Source: an uncultured Alteromonadaceae bacterium | GTDB taxonomy: Bacteria; Pseudomonadota; Gammaproteobacteria; Enterobacterales; Alteromonadaceae | DNA: 54,009 nt | Assembly (NCBI GenBank): GCA_913056495.1 | Contig: CAJXMO010000024.1 | Coordinates: forward strand, 1 to 54,009 | Direction: 5' to 3' | In this document: positions 9,057-17,530 of the stretch, piece by piece | How the letters are laid out: every line of letters begins with the position of its first letter | Position numbering within the stretch: the first letter of the stretch is position 1 | The notes under the pieces: generated by a model | What the model was told of the DNA's origin: nothing | Database searches by the model: none | The model's input: the letters and a program-made list of their open reading frames with translations, nothing else | Translations under genes and position numbers: made by a program

Positions 9057-10124
9057 ATGAAAATTCTCTATGGTGTACAGGGGACGGGCAACGGCCATAT
9101 TAGTCGGGCCCGAATTATGGCTAAACGTTTTAATGAACTGAATATAGATGTTGATTTTATTTTTTCGGGCCGGCCAGCGGATAAATTTTTTGATATGGAA
9201 GTATTTGGTGATTATAAAGTCTTTCAAGGCATGTCTTTTTGTTACAAAGACGGGCAGGTGGATATTATTGCAACGTTAAAACAATTGCAGTTTTCACAGC
9301 TCAGAGCAGACATCAAGTCTCTGGACTTATCCAAATATGATGTAGTTTTGAATGACTTTGAACCCATTACCGCCTGGGCGGCTAAAAAACAGAATAAACC
9401 CAGTATCAGCATTTCTCATCAAGCTGCTTTTTTGCAGGATATACCCACACAAGGCGCAAAATGGTCGGATAGAAAAATCCTAAAATATTTTGCACCTTGC
9501 GAATTTAATTTAGGGGTTCACTGGTATCACTTTGGCGCTAACATTATTCCGCCTTTTATTGATTCAGCTGGGTCGCTTAATGCGGTTGATAATAAAATTC
9601 TGGTGTATTTGCCGTTTGAATCTATCCAGCAAATAAAACTCTTACTGGCCGATTTTTGTGATTTTGAGTTTTATTGCTATCACCCTGATATTGAAGAAAA
9701 CTCGGATGAAGAACATATTCATTTACGTAAATTGAGCAAAACCGGATTTAAAACCGATTTAACCCAATGCAGCGGAATTATCGCCAACGCCGGATTTGAA
9801 TTATCGAGTGAAGCCTTATGTTTTGGTAAGCGGATTTTACTGAAACCTTTAACAGGCCAGTTTGAGCAGGCAAGCAATGCCTACACACTTGAAATGCTGG
9901 GTCTGGCGAATGTGATGAATCGGCTGGATTTTGAGGCTGTTGAACAATGGCTTGAGCAAAGTCGGGCAGGACAAGTGATCTTCCCTGATAATCCTCAGCC
10001 TTTAATTAACTGGATTTTAGCTGGTGACTATCAGAATACTTCAGCTTTATTGGCCGAGTTATGGCAACAAGTATCGTTTCCGGAACCGGTTAAGCGGATT
10101 TTAGAACGAGATATTGCGGCATAA
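9057..10124 (+). CDS. MJ1255/VC2487-family glycosyltransferase-like protein
   Basis: A 355-residue GT-B-type protein beginning MKILYGVQGTGNGHISRA, the N-terminal signature of the MJ1255/VC2487 family, with a glycine-rich turn like that of MurG-type transferases. The second half includes GIIANAGFELSSEALCFGK near residues 240-260, typical of the nucleotide-sugar binding site in which an NAGF(x)SE segment holds the donor. It follows the PAP2 gene by 4 bp. Family members are annotated as glycosyltransferases but their acceptors are generally unknown. Context with a lipid phosphatase suggests a membrane lipid or envelope glycan, which is inference. No signal peptide; it likely works at the cytoplasmic face. 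Confidence 0.82.
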   Translation: MKILYGVQGTGNGHISRARIMAKRFNELNIDVDFIFSGRPADKFFDMEVFGDYKVFQGMSFCYKDGQVDIIATLKQLQFSQLRADIKSLDLSKYDVVLNDFEPITAWAAKKQNKPSISISHQAAFLQDIPTQGAKWSDRKILKYFAPCEFNLGVHWYHFGANIIPPFIDSAGSLNAVDNKILVYLPFESIQQIKLLLADFCDFEFYCYHPDIEENSDEEHIHLRKLSKTGFKTDLTQCSGIIANAGFELSSEALCFGKRILLKPLTGQFEQASNAYTLEMLGLANVMNRLDFEAVEQWLEQSRAGQVIFPDNPQPLINWILAGDYQNTSALLAELWQQVSFPEPVKRILERDIAA

Positions 10125-10314
10125 AGTTAAAATCTAACCGCCTGAACTATTTTAGCTATAATTAAGAGATCTTTTTTGTCAGTTCCCGGGTATAACCTTT
10201 ATGCGTTATCTTTTTGTGTGATATACAAATTTTATCTGACAGTGAGATTATGCAAAGCTGGAATGATTGCTGACCGGTTATGTCTAAATAATAAATGAAT
10301 TGAGAAGGTAGGTC

Positions 10315-11298
10315 ATGAAAACCTTAGTGATAGGGGCGGGTATGGCTGGTGCGGCTTGTGCAGAAACCTTGCTTAAAGCCGGACATGAAATTAAAGTCTT
10401 TGATCAGGCGCCGAGAATCGGAGGCCGTTTATTTACGCTTAAATTACCCTGGGCAGATATTGATGTGGGCGCACAGTATTTTACAGTGCGCGATGAGCTA
10501 TTCCAAAAGCAGGTGGATAACTGGCATCTGGAGGGCATAGTTCAAAGATGGCTGCCACAACCTTGGCTCACAGATAACTATAGTTGTCACCCTTCACCGG
10601 ACCACCAAACCCGGTACATTGGATTTAAAAGTGCTCAGGCTCCGGTTGAAGCCTTATTAAATCAAGTGCCTGTTTATTTACAGCAAACCGTTGAAAAAAT
10701 AAAATTTAAGAATAATCACTGGTATGTTGAGTTAGGCAATCATGCTCAGGCGGGTCCTTTTGATTTGGTTGTGCTAGCGATGCCAATGCCCCAAGCCAGA
10801 ATCTTATTCGATGAGTCTGTACTAGAAAAATTCGATTTGCCGGAAATCGAAGTGAAAGCCACTCAGGCACTGGCAATACAGCTTGATAAACCGATAGACA
10901 CTGAACTTAAATGGTCGTTTGTTAAAAACCGGGCGATTGACTGGCTAGGTTTAAACAATGCTAAACCCAACCGGCATGCCGAGGCGCAAACCTGGTTAAT
11001 GCACTTTACTGATGGTGCAACTGAAATGTATAAATACAACGGAGATGCGAGCTTTGTTAAGCTGGGTTTATTGCAATTAAAACAAATTTTTTCTCAATCT
11101 GACGTAGGCGAGTGTATTCATCATTATAGTTACCATCATCCGTTTGCGCGTGTATGCAGTAAAAATACTCAGCAAAGTTATTATTGGAAAAAAGAGCTTG
11201 GCATTGGTTTTTGTGGCGACTGGTGTCATTCGGGGCGGGTGGAAGGTGCCTACTTAAGCGGGCGTCATCTGGCTCAAGCAATTCTTGAAATACATTAG
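10315..11298 (+). CDS. FAD-dependent amine-oxidase/renalase-like oxidoreductase
   Basis: A 327-residue flavoprotein. The N-terminus has the ADP-binding Rossmann motif VIGAGMAGAACAETL (residues 5-19), an acidic residue ending strand two (KVFDQA), then RIGGRLFT, the GGR motif of the amine oxidase/renalase group. The C-terminal segment GIGFCGDWCHSGRVEGAYLSG is the usual second FAD-binding stretch with a conserved Gly-Asp. Bacterial renalase-like enzymes oxidise misreduced nicotinamide dinucleotides or unknown amines; the substrate here is not determinable. A GAGAAGGTAGG ribosome-binding region precedes the ATG. It has its own 190 bp upstream interval and no operon partner. Confidence 0.82.
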   Translation: MKTLVIGAGMAGAACAETLLKAGHEIKVFDQAPRIGGRLFTLKLPWADIDVGAQYFTVRDELFQKQVDNWHLEGIVQRWLPQPWLTDNYSCHPSPDHQTRYIGFKSAQAPVEALLNQVPVYLQQTVEKIKFKNNHWYVELGNHAQAGPFDLVVLAMPMPQARILFDESVLEKFDLPEIEVKATQALAIQLDKPIDTELKWSFVKNRAIDWLGLNNAKPNRHAEAQTWLMHFTDGATEMYKYNGDASFVKLGLLQLKQIFSQSDVGECIHHYSYHHPFARVCSKNTQQSYYWKKELGIGFCGDWCHSGRVEGAYLSGRHLAQAILEIH

Positions 11299-11422
11299 TT
11301 GAGTATATTCATATAAGAAAAAAGGCTGTTGATTGTTAATATACCGCTTTGCAGGCAATTGAATTTGCTCTAAAATGTCAGTGAAGGATTTAAATGCATT
11401 ATCTTGGTGCGTTATACACTTC

Positions 11423-11450
11423 ACTTGATCTGAATTCTTTCAAATCAAGT
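11423..11450. repeat. Inverted repeat in the 596-bp gap upstream of the OmpA-family gene
   Basis: ACTTGATCTG and CAAATCAAGT pair with one mismatch around AATTCTTT. It sits alone in the non-coding stretch 11299-11894 and could be an operator or a hairpin. I see no gene or clear promoter elements elsewhere in that gap. Confidence 0.35.
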
Positions 11451-11894
11451 AGAAATGCTAGTCAATATTTAGTGAAGCGGTCAGATATTGTTCAACAGTT
11501 TTAATTGTGGCTTTATGTATTCACTGATTTCGTCACGGAGTTTTAAAAAACCAGGGAATGACACAGGTTATGTATGAATACCAAAGTTCACAGCTCAAAC
11601 TTAAATTTATAGATAAAGAGAACTTAGTCACGTATTTGTGGTTTTTACGTTTTCGTTTTAATACTAACTTGCTATAAATAAACTGAATTTTGTAAGTTAT
11701 TAAATTTACAGGCTTATAAAGGTTATTAACTAGTCTTTAGTAGAAAAGTATTCTATAAATTAAGTAGTGGCAAACGCATTTATGCGCCAGATATTTATCT
11801 ACAAGTATGGAGTATTGGTCATAAATTTGTCGCTAATTGTTGGTCTAATAAAATGACTCACACACTCTCTTTAATCATGGTTAAGGAATACAAA

Positions 11895-13031
11895 ATGGAA
11901 CTCAACAAAACTTTTAAACTAGCAGCATTATCAGCTGCGATTCTTACCGCTCCAGTCATGGCCGAAGAACCCGTTTATGTAACGGGTGGTGCTAACCTAT
12001 TTTTATTTGATACAGAGGTTCATAACCTGGATTCAGGTTTAGGTCCTTGGTTAGGTTTAGGTTATCAAATTGATGACAAGTGGGCTGTAGAGCTTGATTA
12101 CAATATGGCAGACACAGATACGCGCGACTTGTCTCCAAATGTCAGTGCTGATGTGAGTTTGTTATCATTAAACGGTGTTTATCGTTATGCGCCGGTCGGC
12201 CAGAACAGCTTGTTAGTTAAAGCGGGCTTAGGTAAATATGAATTAGATGCAGGTGCTGCAGGTGAGTCGACTGAAACAGTATTAAAAGCGGGTGCTGGTT
12301 ACGAGTATTATTTACAACCAAACTTGTCTGCAACCTTCATGTGGGACTTATTATACAGCACAGATGAAAGCTTAATTGACAGCATGCCAAGCATAGGCCT
12401 TAAATATCAGTTTGGTTCGGTTAAATCTTCAAAACCAGCTAAGTCAGAACCTGTTAAGCAAGCTCCGGTTAAACAAGAACCATTAGATTCAGATAGCGAT
12501 GGTGTGGCGAATTCACAGGATATGTGTGCTGATACACCTGCTGGCGTTCGTGTGAACTCTCAGGGTTGTCCATTCGACCGTGACGCAGATGGTGTTTATG
12601 ATTATATGGACGAATGTCCGGCTACACCAGCAGGCGCTCGCACTGACGAGAAAGGTTGCCGTGTACAGTTAACAGAAACGGTATCTATCGACTTATATGT
12701 TTCGTTCCCGTTAAACAGCAGCGTGATTCCATCTGAATATCATGATGAAATCAAAAAAGTAGCGGATTTCATGCGCCAGTATCCAGATACTGAAGTTAAA
12801 CTGGTTGGTCACACTGATTCGTCAGGTGCTGCAAGTTATAATCAAATGTTATCTGAAAAACGTGCTGGTAAAGTAGGTGCTTATTTAGTGAATCAATTAG
12901 GCGTTGATGCTTCACGTGTAACTTCAACAGGTGAAGGTGAAAATCAGCCAATTGCTTCAAACGACACTAAAGAAGGCCGTGCTAAGAACCGCCGTGTAAC
13001 TGCAGAAATTTCAGCGACAGTTACTAAGTAA
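11895..13031 (+). CDS. OmpA-family outer membrane protein
   Basis: The likely start is the ATG at 11895, seven bases after an AAGGA ribosome-binding site; an upstream in-frame ATG at 11853 lacks one and would spoil the signal peptide. The 378-residue product has a signal peptide ending near APVMAEE, an N-terminal eight-stranded OmpA-type beta-barrel (about residues 22-170), a Lys/Pro linker, and two calcium-binding thrombospondin type 3-like repeats (DSDSDGVANSQDMC and DRDADGVYDYMDEC). A C-terminal OmpA peptidoglycan-binding domain follows, with LVGHTDSSG and the conserved NRRV end. It anchors the outer membrane to peptidoglycan. It is monocistronic with a strong terminator. Codon use looks biased towards high expression. 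Confidence 0.93.
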   Translation: MELNKTFKLAALSAAILTAPVMAEEPVYVTGGANLFLFDTEVHNLDSGLGPWLGLGYQIDDKWAVELDYNMADTDTRDLSPNVSADVSLLSLNGVYRYAPVGQNSLLVKAGLGKYELDAGAAGESTETVLKAGAGYEYYLQPNLSATFMWDLLYSTDESLIDSMPSIGLKYQFGSVKSSKPAKSEPVKQAPVKQEPLDSDSDGVANSQDMCADTPAGVRVNSQGCPFDRDADGVYDYMDECPATPAGARTDEKGCRVQLTETVSIDLYVSFPLNSSVIPSEYHDEIKKVADFMRQYPDTEVKLVGHTDSSGAASYNQMLSEKRAGKVGAYLVNQLGVDASRVTSTGEGENQPIASNDTKEGRAKNRRVTAEISATVTK

Positions 13032-13057
13032 GTCAAACTTACGCTTTAAAACAAAAA

Positions 13058-13086
13058 AACCAGTTGATATTCAACTGGTTTTTTTT
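13058..13086 (+). terminator. Rho-independent terminator after the OmpA-family gene
   Basis: AACCAGTTGA / TCAACTGGTT, a perfect 10-bp stem with a 3-base TAT loop, followed by eight T residues starting in the stem. An A-run before the stem lets it also work on the opposite strand for gloA. Confidence 0.9.
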
Positions 13087-13146
13087 ATGCCTGAAAGTTA
13101 ATCAGGCTATCTGTTGCGGTTTTGTATACGATCGGAATATTAGAAA

Positions 13147-13545
13147 TTAAAACCCTATTTTATCCTGCTTTTGAATTAGCTCTATCGCATAACCATCCGG
13201 GTCTTTTACAAAAGCAATTTCAACACTGCCGCCTTTTACCGGACCCGGGGCTCTGGAGATAGTAGCACCGGCGGCGCTAATTTGCTCACAGGTCTGGTAA
13301 ATATCTTCCACTTCAATCGCAATATGACCATAGCCATCACCTAAGTCGTATTCGCTTTGATCCCAGTTGTAAGTTAACTCAATAACCGTGTTTTCTGCTT
13401 CATCACCATAGCCGATAAAGGCCAGTGTATATTTGTATTCCGGATTATCAAGTTTGCGCAGTAACTGCATTCCCATCACCTGAGTATAAAACTCGATTGA
13501 TTTGTCCAGATTACCTACGCGAAGCATGGTATGTAAAAGCCGCAT
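13147..13545 (-). CDS. gloA: Lactoylglutathione lyase (glyoxalase I)
   Basis: A 132-residue glyoxalase I, near the 135 residues of the E. coli enzyme. The four metal ligands fall at the same positions as in E. coli: His5, Glu56, His74 and Glu122. It converts the hemithioacetal of methylglyoxal and glutathione to S-lactoylglutathione in the cytosol, the first step of methylglyoxal detoxification. Metal-site spacing and the absence of the eukaryotic insertions suggest the nickel-type bacterial class. Upstream on the same strand lies a broken copy of the nth 3' end, so gloA was probably once directly downstream of nth and may have been read from the rnf-nth operon before the insertion at 13808-15552. 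Confidence 0.96.
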   Translation of the reverse strand: MRLLHTMLRVGNLDKSIEFYTQVMGMQLLRKLDNPEYKYTLAFIGYGDEAENTVIELTYNWDQSEYDLGDGYGHIAIEVEDIYQTCEQISAAGATISRAPGPVKGGSVEIAFVKDPDGYAIELIQKQDKIGF

Positions 13546-13560
13546 TTTTGTTACTCCTGA

Positions 13561-13807
13561 TTAAATCTCTGTTTTATCTTTAAATTCGCATAAATCTTCG
13601 ATAATACATGAACCACATACGGGTTTACGCGCACACAAGTACAGCGGTCATGTAATATCAGCCAATGATGCACATCCACTTTAAATTCAGCCGGTACCAC
13701 TTTTAACAGCTTTTCTTCAACTGCGATAACATCTTTGCCCATGGCCAGTTTAGTCCGGTTTGATACTCTGAATATATGGGTATCTACCGCAATGGCTGGC
13801 CAGCTAA
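13561..13807 (-). pseudogene. Frameshifted duplicate of the nth 3' end
   Basis: About 240 bp here match the 3' third of intact nth (15559-15796) at roughly 90% identity by eye, from the codons for FGWP/FSWP to the stop. One base is missing near 13632 (GCGCACAC here, GCGCGACAC in nth), which shifts the frame inside the iron-sulfur cysteine region. Reading across the gap restores CIIEDLCEFKDKTEI and a stop at 13561-13563. Similarity stops abruptly at about 13807, where intact nth continues. It is thus a displaced gene end, not a functional gene. Its position next to gloA suggests it is the ancestral nth end and that the intact gene's 3' end arrived with the inserted DNA. Confidence 0.88.
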
Positions 13808-13871
13808 AAGATAGCGAAAGTAGATGTAGTTATCTACTTTGGGGTTAACAATACCTGTATGGGCTAATAAT

Positions 13872-14432
13872 TTAGCTTTTGTATATGTTTTTAACTCGCA
13901 TCATAGGCAGCGGGTTTAGTGGATTTCGGCCAAGCTGAATAAAGGTAAATCGCACCAATGCCTTATGAAAGCCTGCGTTAGGAATCGCTTTTTTTACTGC
14001 TTTTATAAACGAACGACTCACCCCGTTTTTAACGAGGCCAAGTGAAAAGTCAATAAGATCGGCTTTTCTAAACGCTTCGACAAGTTTGACATAAGGGCCT
14101 TTGTATTCACTGATTAAATGATGCATGTCGATAATCACTTGAATTTCTTCCTTCCAGTCGCCGAGGTTATGTTTATCTAACCATTGGTGGCAATCTTGAT
14201 AAGAGGGGACAAGATAATCAACTCTGTCATGAGTCCACAAAGCGATATCATGAAAAGCCCCCGCTATTTGCAGTTTTTTACTGTCTTCTTCAGAAATGTC
14301 AGGCAATAAATAGTGGCAGAAGTTTAGCATTCTGGTGATATGGTTTCTATAACCATCAAAATCACTTTTAATTACGTCACGGTATTCTTCTAAAATCTCA
14401 TCTGTTATTGGGTAACTATTCGTTACATTCAT
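13872..14432 (-). CDS. HD-domain phosphohydrolase-like protein
   Basis: A 186-residue protein with an HD-superfamily metal site: His31 in YRNH, His-Asp in GAFHDIALW near residues 60-61, histidines in DMHHLIS near 108-109, and an acidic residue in RKADLID. Members hydrolyse phosphoesters of nucleotides or other small molecules; the substrate is unknown here. It lies in the ~1.7 kb segment inserted between nth and its duplicated end. It is transcribed divergently from the adjacent GlxA-family regulator with 103 bp between the two starts, so the regulator may control it. No signal peptide or membrane helix is visible. Function beyond HD fold is not assignable. Confidence 0.75.
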   Translation of the reverse strand: MNVTNSYPITDEILEEYRDVIKSDFDGYRNHITRMLNFCHYLLPDISEEDSKKLQIAGAFHDIALWTHDRVDYLVPSYQDCHQWLDKHNLGDWKEEIQVIIDMHHLISEYKGPYVKLVEAFRKADLIDFSLGLVKNGVSRSFIKAVKKAIPNAGFHKALVRFTFIQLGRNPLNPLPMMRVKNIYKS

Positions 14433-14535
14433 TGTATTAATCTCTTCTAAGTAAATAATAGGTACATTGTAATTAGCTGTGCATGAATTAGAATGGCTAT
14501 AATGGCAATTAACTATACTATTAGGCCAAGTTTTT
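14433..14535. promoter_or_regulatory. Divergent promoter interval between HD gene and GlxA-family regulator
   Basis: A 103-bp AT-rich interval separates the two divergent starts and must carry both promoters and probably the regulator's binding site. I could not pick out convincing -35/-10 pairs or a clear repeat. Confidence 0.4.
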
Positions 14536-15489
14536 ATGATTGAAGTTGTCGTTGTGGCGTTTGAAGGAATAAGTCTATTTCACCTTTCGGTGCCAATCGC
14601 TATTTTTAGAGATGCGGTGCTGAGTGACGTTAAGCTGTTTAATGTGCGTGTTTGCGCAGAAAAGAAAGGTCGTATTTACTCAGCTGACGGTTTAGGTATC
14701 GATATCCAATATGATTTTTCGAACATTCACCAAGCGGATCTTATTATTGTACCAAGTTGGCTTCCCGACAAAGTACCTAGTGGTTATTTACAAGAGCAGC
14801 TTATCGAGGCGCAAAAAGAAAACAAACTAATCGTCGGCCTATGTTTAGGTGCTTATGCCCTAGCGTATTCGGGCCTATTAGACGGACGAAGCGCCACAAC
14901 TCATTGGAAATATGGAGATGACTTCGCTAATAGGTTCCCTTTTATTTCTTGTGACATCAATCCCTTATACATTGCTGAAGAAAATGTCATCACCTCCGCA
15001 GGTAACGCTGCTGCCCTTGACTGCTGCCTTCATATTGTAAAACACTTTTATGGTTCCAAAATGGCAAATACAATCGCACGAGTTATGGTTTCATCTCCCG
15101 AAAGAAGCGGCGGGCAAACTCAATATATTGAACACCCGACGATAGAAAGGCCAAGTGATGAAAGAATTGCAAAGTTGATTGATCTTATTCTGGAAAATAT
15201 TACTGATAATTACACATTAAGTTATGCAGCTAAATATTGCATGATGAGCGTTCGCAGTTTTAGCCGAAACTTTAAATCTGCATATGGCATAAGTTTCAAT
15301 AGTTGGTTGATTAATGCTCGACTTCGGTACAGCCAGGCGTTGCTAGAGTCGACAAATTTGACTATTTACCAAGTAGCTGAGAAAGCGGGGTTTAGTTCTG
15401 AACAAATTTTTCGGAAACACTTTTTGCAAACATATGGCACAACGCCCAAGGCATGGCAAAAAATGTTTAAAAGTAAAACTATGGGTTAA
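14536..15489 (+). CDS. GlxA-family (DJ-1/PfpI + AraC HTH) transcriptional regulator
   Basis: A 317-residue regulator. Residues ~1-180 form a DJ-1/PfpI-like glutamine amidotransferase fold with the nucleophile-elbow segment IVGLCLGAYALAYSGLL and a cysteine in the expected place. Residues ~215-312 form an AraC-type double helix-turn-helix, including SVRSFSRNFKSAYG and VAEKAGFSSEQIFRKHF followed by the conserved GTTPKAWQ. GlxA-type regulators sense small molecules such as amines or amino-acid derivatives through the DJ-1 domain and usually activate neighbouring genes. The only close target is the divergent HD-domain gene. The ribosome-binding site before the ATG is weak. The gene lies wholly inside the segment bounded by the two nth ends. 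Confidence 0.88.
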   Translation: MIEVVVVAFEGISLFHLSVPIAIFRDAVLSDVKLFNVRVCAEKKGRIYSADGLGIDIQYDFSNIHQADLIIVPSWLPDKVPSGYLQEQLIEAQKENKLIVGLCLGAYALAYSGLLDGRSATTHWKYGDDFANRFPFISCDINPLYIAEENVITSAGNAAALDCCLHIVKHFYGSKMANTIARVMVSSPERSGGQTQYIEHPTIERPSDERIAKLIDLILENITDNYTLSYAAKYCMMSVRSFSRNFKSAYGISFNSWLINARLRYSQALLESTNLTIYQVAEKAGFSSEQIFRKHFLQTYGTTPKAWQKMFKSKTMG

Positions 15490-15552
15490 TAGCTACTTAA
15501 TATTAATATCTGTTCATTAACCTTGGATTGTTGCATCGTCCAAGGTTATATT

Positions 15553-16185
15553 TTAGTCGGTTTTATCCTTAAACTCACACAAGTCTTCGATAATACATGA
15601 ACCACACCTGGGTTTACGCGCGACACAAGTATAGCGGCCATGTAATATCAGCCAATGATGCACATCCACTTTAAATTCAGCCGGTACCACTTTTAACAGC
15701 TTTTCTTCAACCGCGACCACATCTTTTCCCATGGCCAGTTTAGTCCGGTTACTGACTCTGAAAATATGGGTATCGACCGCAATGGTTGGCCAGCCAAATG
15801 CCGTGTTTAAAACCACATTCGCTGTTTTTCTGCCAACGCCGGGCAGGGCTTCTAAAGCGGCTCTGTCTTCGGGGACTTCACCATTGTGCTTATCTATCAG
15901 GATTTTACAGGCTTTAATGACATTGTTGGCTTTGCTGTTAAATAAGCCTATGGTTTTGATATATTCTTTTAAACCATCAACGCCTAAGTCATAAATGGCT
16001 TGCGGCGTGTTTGCGACAGGAAAGAGTTTTCGGGTTGCTTTATTTACGCCTACATCGGTAGCCTGTGCTGATAAAGTAACCGCAACTAGTAGCTCAAACG
16101 GTGTTGAGTACTCCAACTCAGTCGTTGGGTGCGGATTAGCGTCTCTTAAACGGGATAATATCTCTATTCTTTTTGCTTGATTCAT
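15553..16185 (-). CDS. nth: Endonuclease III
   Basis: A 210-residue DNA glycosylase/AP lyase for oxidised pyrimidines in base-excision repair. The helix-hairpin-helix LPGVGRKTANVV carries Lys120, and VDTHIFRVSNR carries Asp138, identical positions to E. coli. The 4Fe-4S cluster cysteines are Cys187, Cys194, Cys197 and Cys203 (C-x6-C-x2-C-x5-C). It is the last gene of the rnf operon, 18 bp after rnfE, an arrangement common in gammaproteobacteria. Its 3' third is repeated in broken form at 13561-13807, and the final residues differ between copies (KTD here, KTEI there), so the present gene may be a mosaic produced by the insertion downstream. All catalytic residues are intact. Confidence 0.97.
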   Translation of the reverse strand: MNQAKRIEILSRLRDANPHPTTELEYSTPFELLVAVTLSAQATDVGVNKATRKLFPVANTPQAIYDLGVDGLKEYIKTIGLFNSKANNVIKACKILIDKHNGEVPEDRAALEALPGVGRKTANVVLNTAFGWPTIAVDTHIFRVSNRTKLAMGKDVVAVEEKLLKVVPAEFKVDVHHWLILHGRYTCVARKPRCGSCIIEDLCEFKDKTD

Positions 16186-16203
16186 AAGGATTGCAAATTT
16201 TTG

Positions 16204-16905
16204 TTAGCTTTCCGCAGTCACGCGTGCTCTTTCAATTTTTTCTGATTTATCTGGCTGACCCACAACTATGGCTTCAATGCGTTTCTCGAAGCGGTTTTTT
16301 AGAGCGATGAGCAAACCCATAATAATAAATGCGCCAGGTGGTAAAATCGCTACTAAAAAATGTTGTTCAAACTGGAATAAATGCAAAGTCCAGTTAGCTG
16401 CCAATTCACCTAGTAATAAATCGGCACCGGCAAATAAGGTTCCATTGCCTAAGATTTCTCTAATGCCGCCCAGTAATAGCAGCACGATTAAAAAACCGCT
16501 GCCCATCATAAAACCGTCTAAGGCGGCCAGTGGTACCGAATTTTTAGAGGCAAAGGCTTCCGCTCGGCCAATAATGGCGCAGTTTGTGACGATCAGCGGA
16601 ATAAATATGCCCAATGTCTGGTAGAGCTCATAGGTATAGGCGTTCATTAATAATTGAACTATGGTAACTAATGACGCAATTATCATGACAAAAACCGGAA
16701 TACGGATTTCATTTGGGATCCAGTTGCGCACGACAGACACACTGATATTTGAGCCAATTAATACCATCAGGGTCGCAATGCCTAAACCCAAGCCATTTAT
16801 AAACGTATTAGTGACTGCCAATAAAGGGCACAGGCCCAGCATTTGTACTAGAGCTGGGTTATTTTTCCATAAGCCCTGCCAGCTTATTTCTTGCAACTGA
16901 TTCAT
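16204..16905 (-). CDS. rnfE: Electron transport complex subunit RnfE
   Basis: Start chosen at the ATG at 16905, preceded by GGAG at suitable spacing and overlapping the rnfG stop as ATGA; this gives 233 residues instead of the longer TTG-started frame. It is an integral membrane subunit with six predicted helices, homologous to RnfA and NqrD. Key segments are NNPALVQMLGLCPLLAVTN near the N-terminus and TNCAIIGRAEAFAS mid-protein, each with a cysteine that in this family coordinates the membrane-embedded iron-sulfur site shared with RnfA. The Rnf complex couples electron flow between NADH and ferredoxin to sodium or proton movement. The basic C-terminal tail is cytoplasmic. Confidence 0.95.
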   Translation of the reverse strand: MNQLQEISWQGLWKNNPALVQMLGLCPLLAVTNTFINGLGLGIATLMVLIGSNISVSVVRNWIPNEIRIPVFVMIIASLVTIVQLLMNAYTYELYQTLGIFIPLIVTNCAIIGRAEAFASKNSVPLAALDGFMMGSGFLIVLLLLGGIREILGNGTLFAGADLLLGELAANWTLHLFQFEQHFLVAILPPGAFIIMGLLIALKNRFEKRIEAIVVGQPDKSEKIERARVTAES

Positions 16906-17528
16906 TTGTTTTCTCCACAATTGCTTGGCAATTCAAAAATTTGATTTTGCTGTTTAACCCATAATAAGCTTTCTTTTACCGATTTGACGACTGCTCTTGG
17001 CGTGATAGTGGCCCCGGTAAATTGATCAAACTGGCCACCGTCTTTTCGAACTGCCCAAGATTTAATATTTGACTCATTTACGGTTAAACCATTAAAAAAG
17101 GTGATCCAACGTGATTTTTTAAACTCAATTTTATCACCGAGTCCCGGCGTCTCATTATGGCTGGTAGAGCGCACGCCCTGTATTTCATGATTCGAATTAA
17201 GACCAATTAGCAAGTCAATTCTGCCGTTATAGCCATCCGGCGCAATGCTTTCTATGACCATACCGGTTGGTTGGTCATTTAATCTGGCTCTGAAAACTCG
17301 GATAGTCTGCTGATTCGGATCAGTAAACAGCCTACAGTCGGATGTTATCTCGTTGTTATATAGCGATTTTGGCATAATTTGATTAATGCTTTTTAATACA
17401 GCATTATTTTTTTCTGTCGCTATTTTGTCTTTGGTCAGTATGTGAGTTGCCGTGACCAGACCTGTTGTGACGATTGCAAACAAGGTTAATATGGCACTGG
17501 CTTTACTGATAGGGTGTATTTTAATCAT
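16902..17528 (-). CDS. rnfG: Electron transport complex subunit RnfG
   Basis: A 208-residue protein with one N-terminal membrane anchor and a periplasmic FMN-binding domain. The FMN is attached covalently to the threonine of the S/TGAT motif, here QFTGATITPRAV near residues 172-184. The GYNGRIDLLIGL and HNETPGLGDKIE segments are typical of RnfG/NqrC. It passes electrons between RnfD and the rest of the complex. It overlaps rnfE by 4 bp and is separated from rnfD by 2 bp, consistent with tight translational coupling. Confidence 0.95.
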   Translation of the reverse strand: MIKIHPISKASAILTLFAIVTTGLVTATHILTKDKIATEKNNAVLKSINQIMPKSLYNNEITSDCRLFTDPNQQTIRVFRARLNDQPTGMVIESIAPDGYNGRIDLLIGLNSNHEIQGVRSTSHNETPGLGDKIEFKKSRWITFFNGLTVNESNIKSWAVRKDGGQFDQFTGATITPRAVVKSVKESLLWVKQQNQIFELPSNCGENK

Positions 17529-17530
17529 AG

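Noticed and set aside
11853..11894. Upstream in-frame ATG of the OmpA-family gene
   Set aside because: The ATG at 11895 has AAGGA seven bases before it and begins a normal signal peptide.
13551..13742. 63-codon minus-strand open frame
   Set aside because: It is the frameshifted reading of the duplicated nth 3' end; residues up to LILHD match endonuclease III and the rest is out-of-frame sequence.
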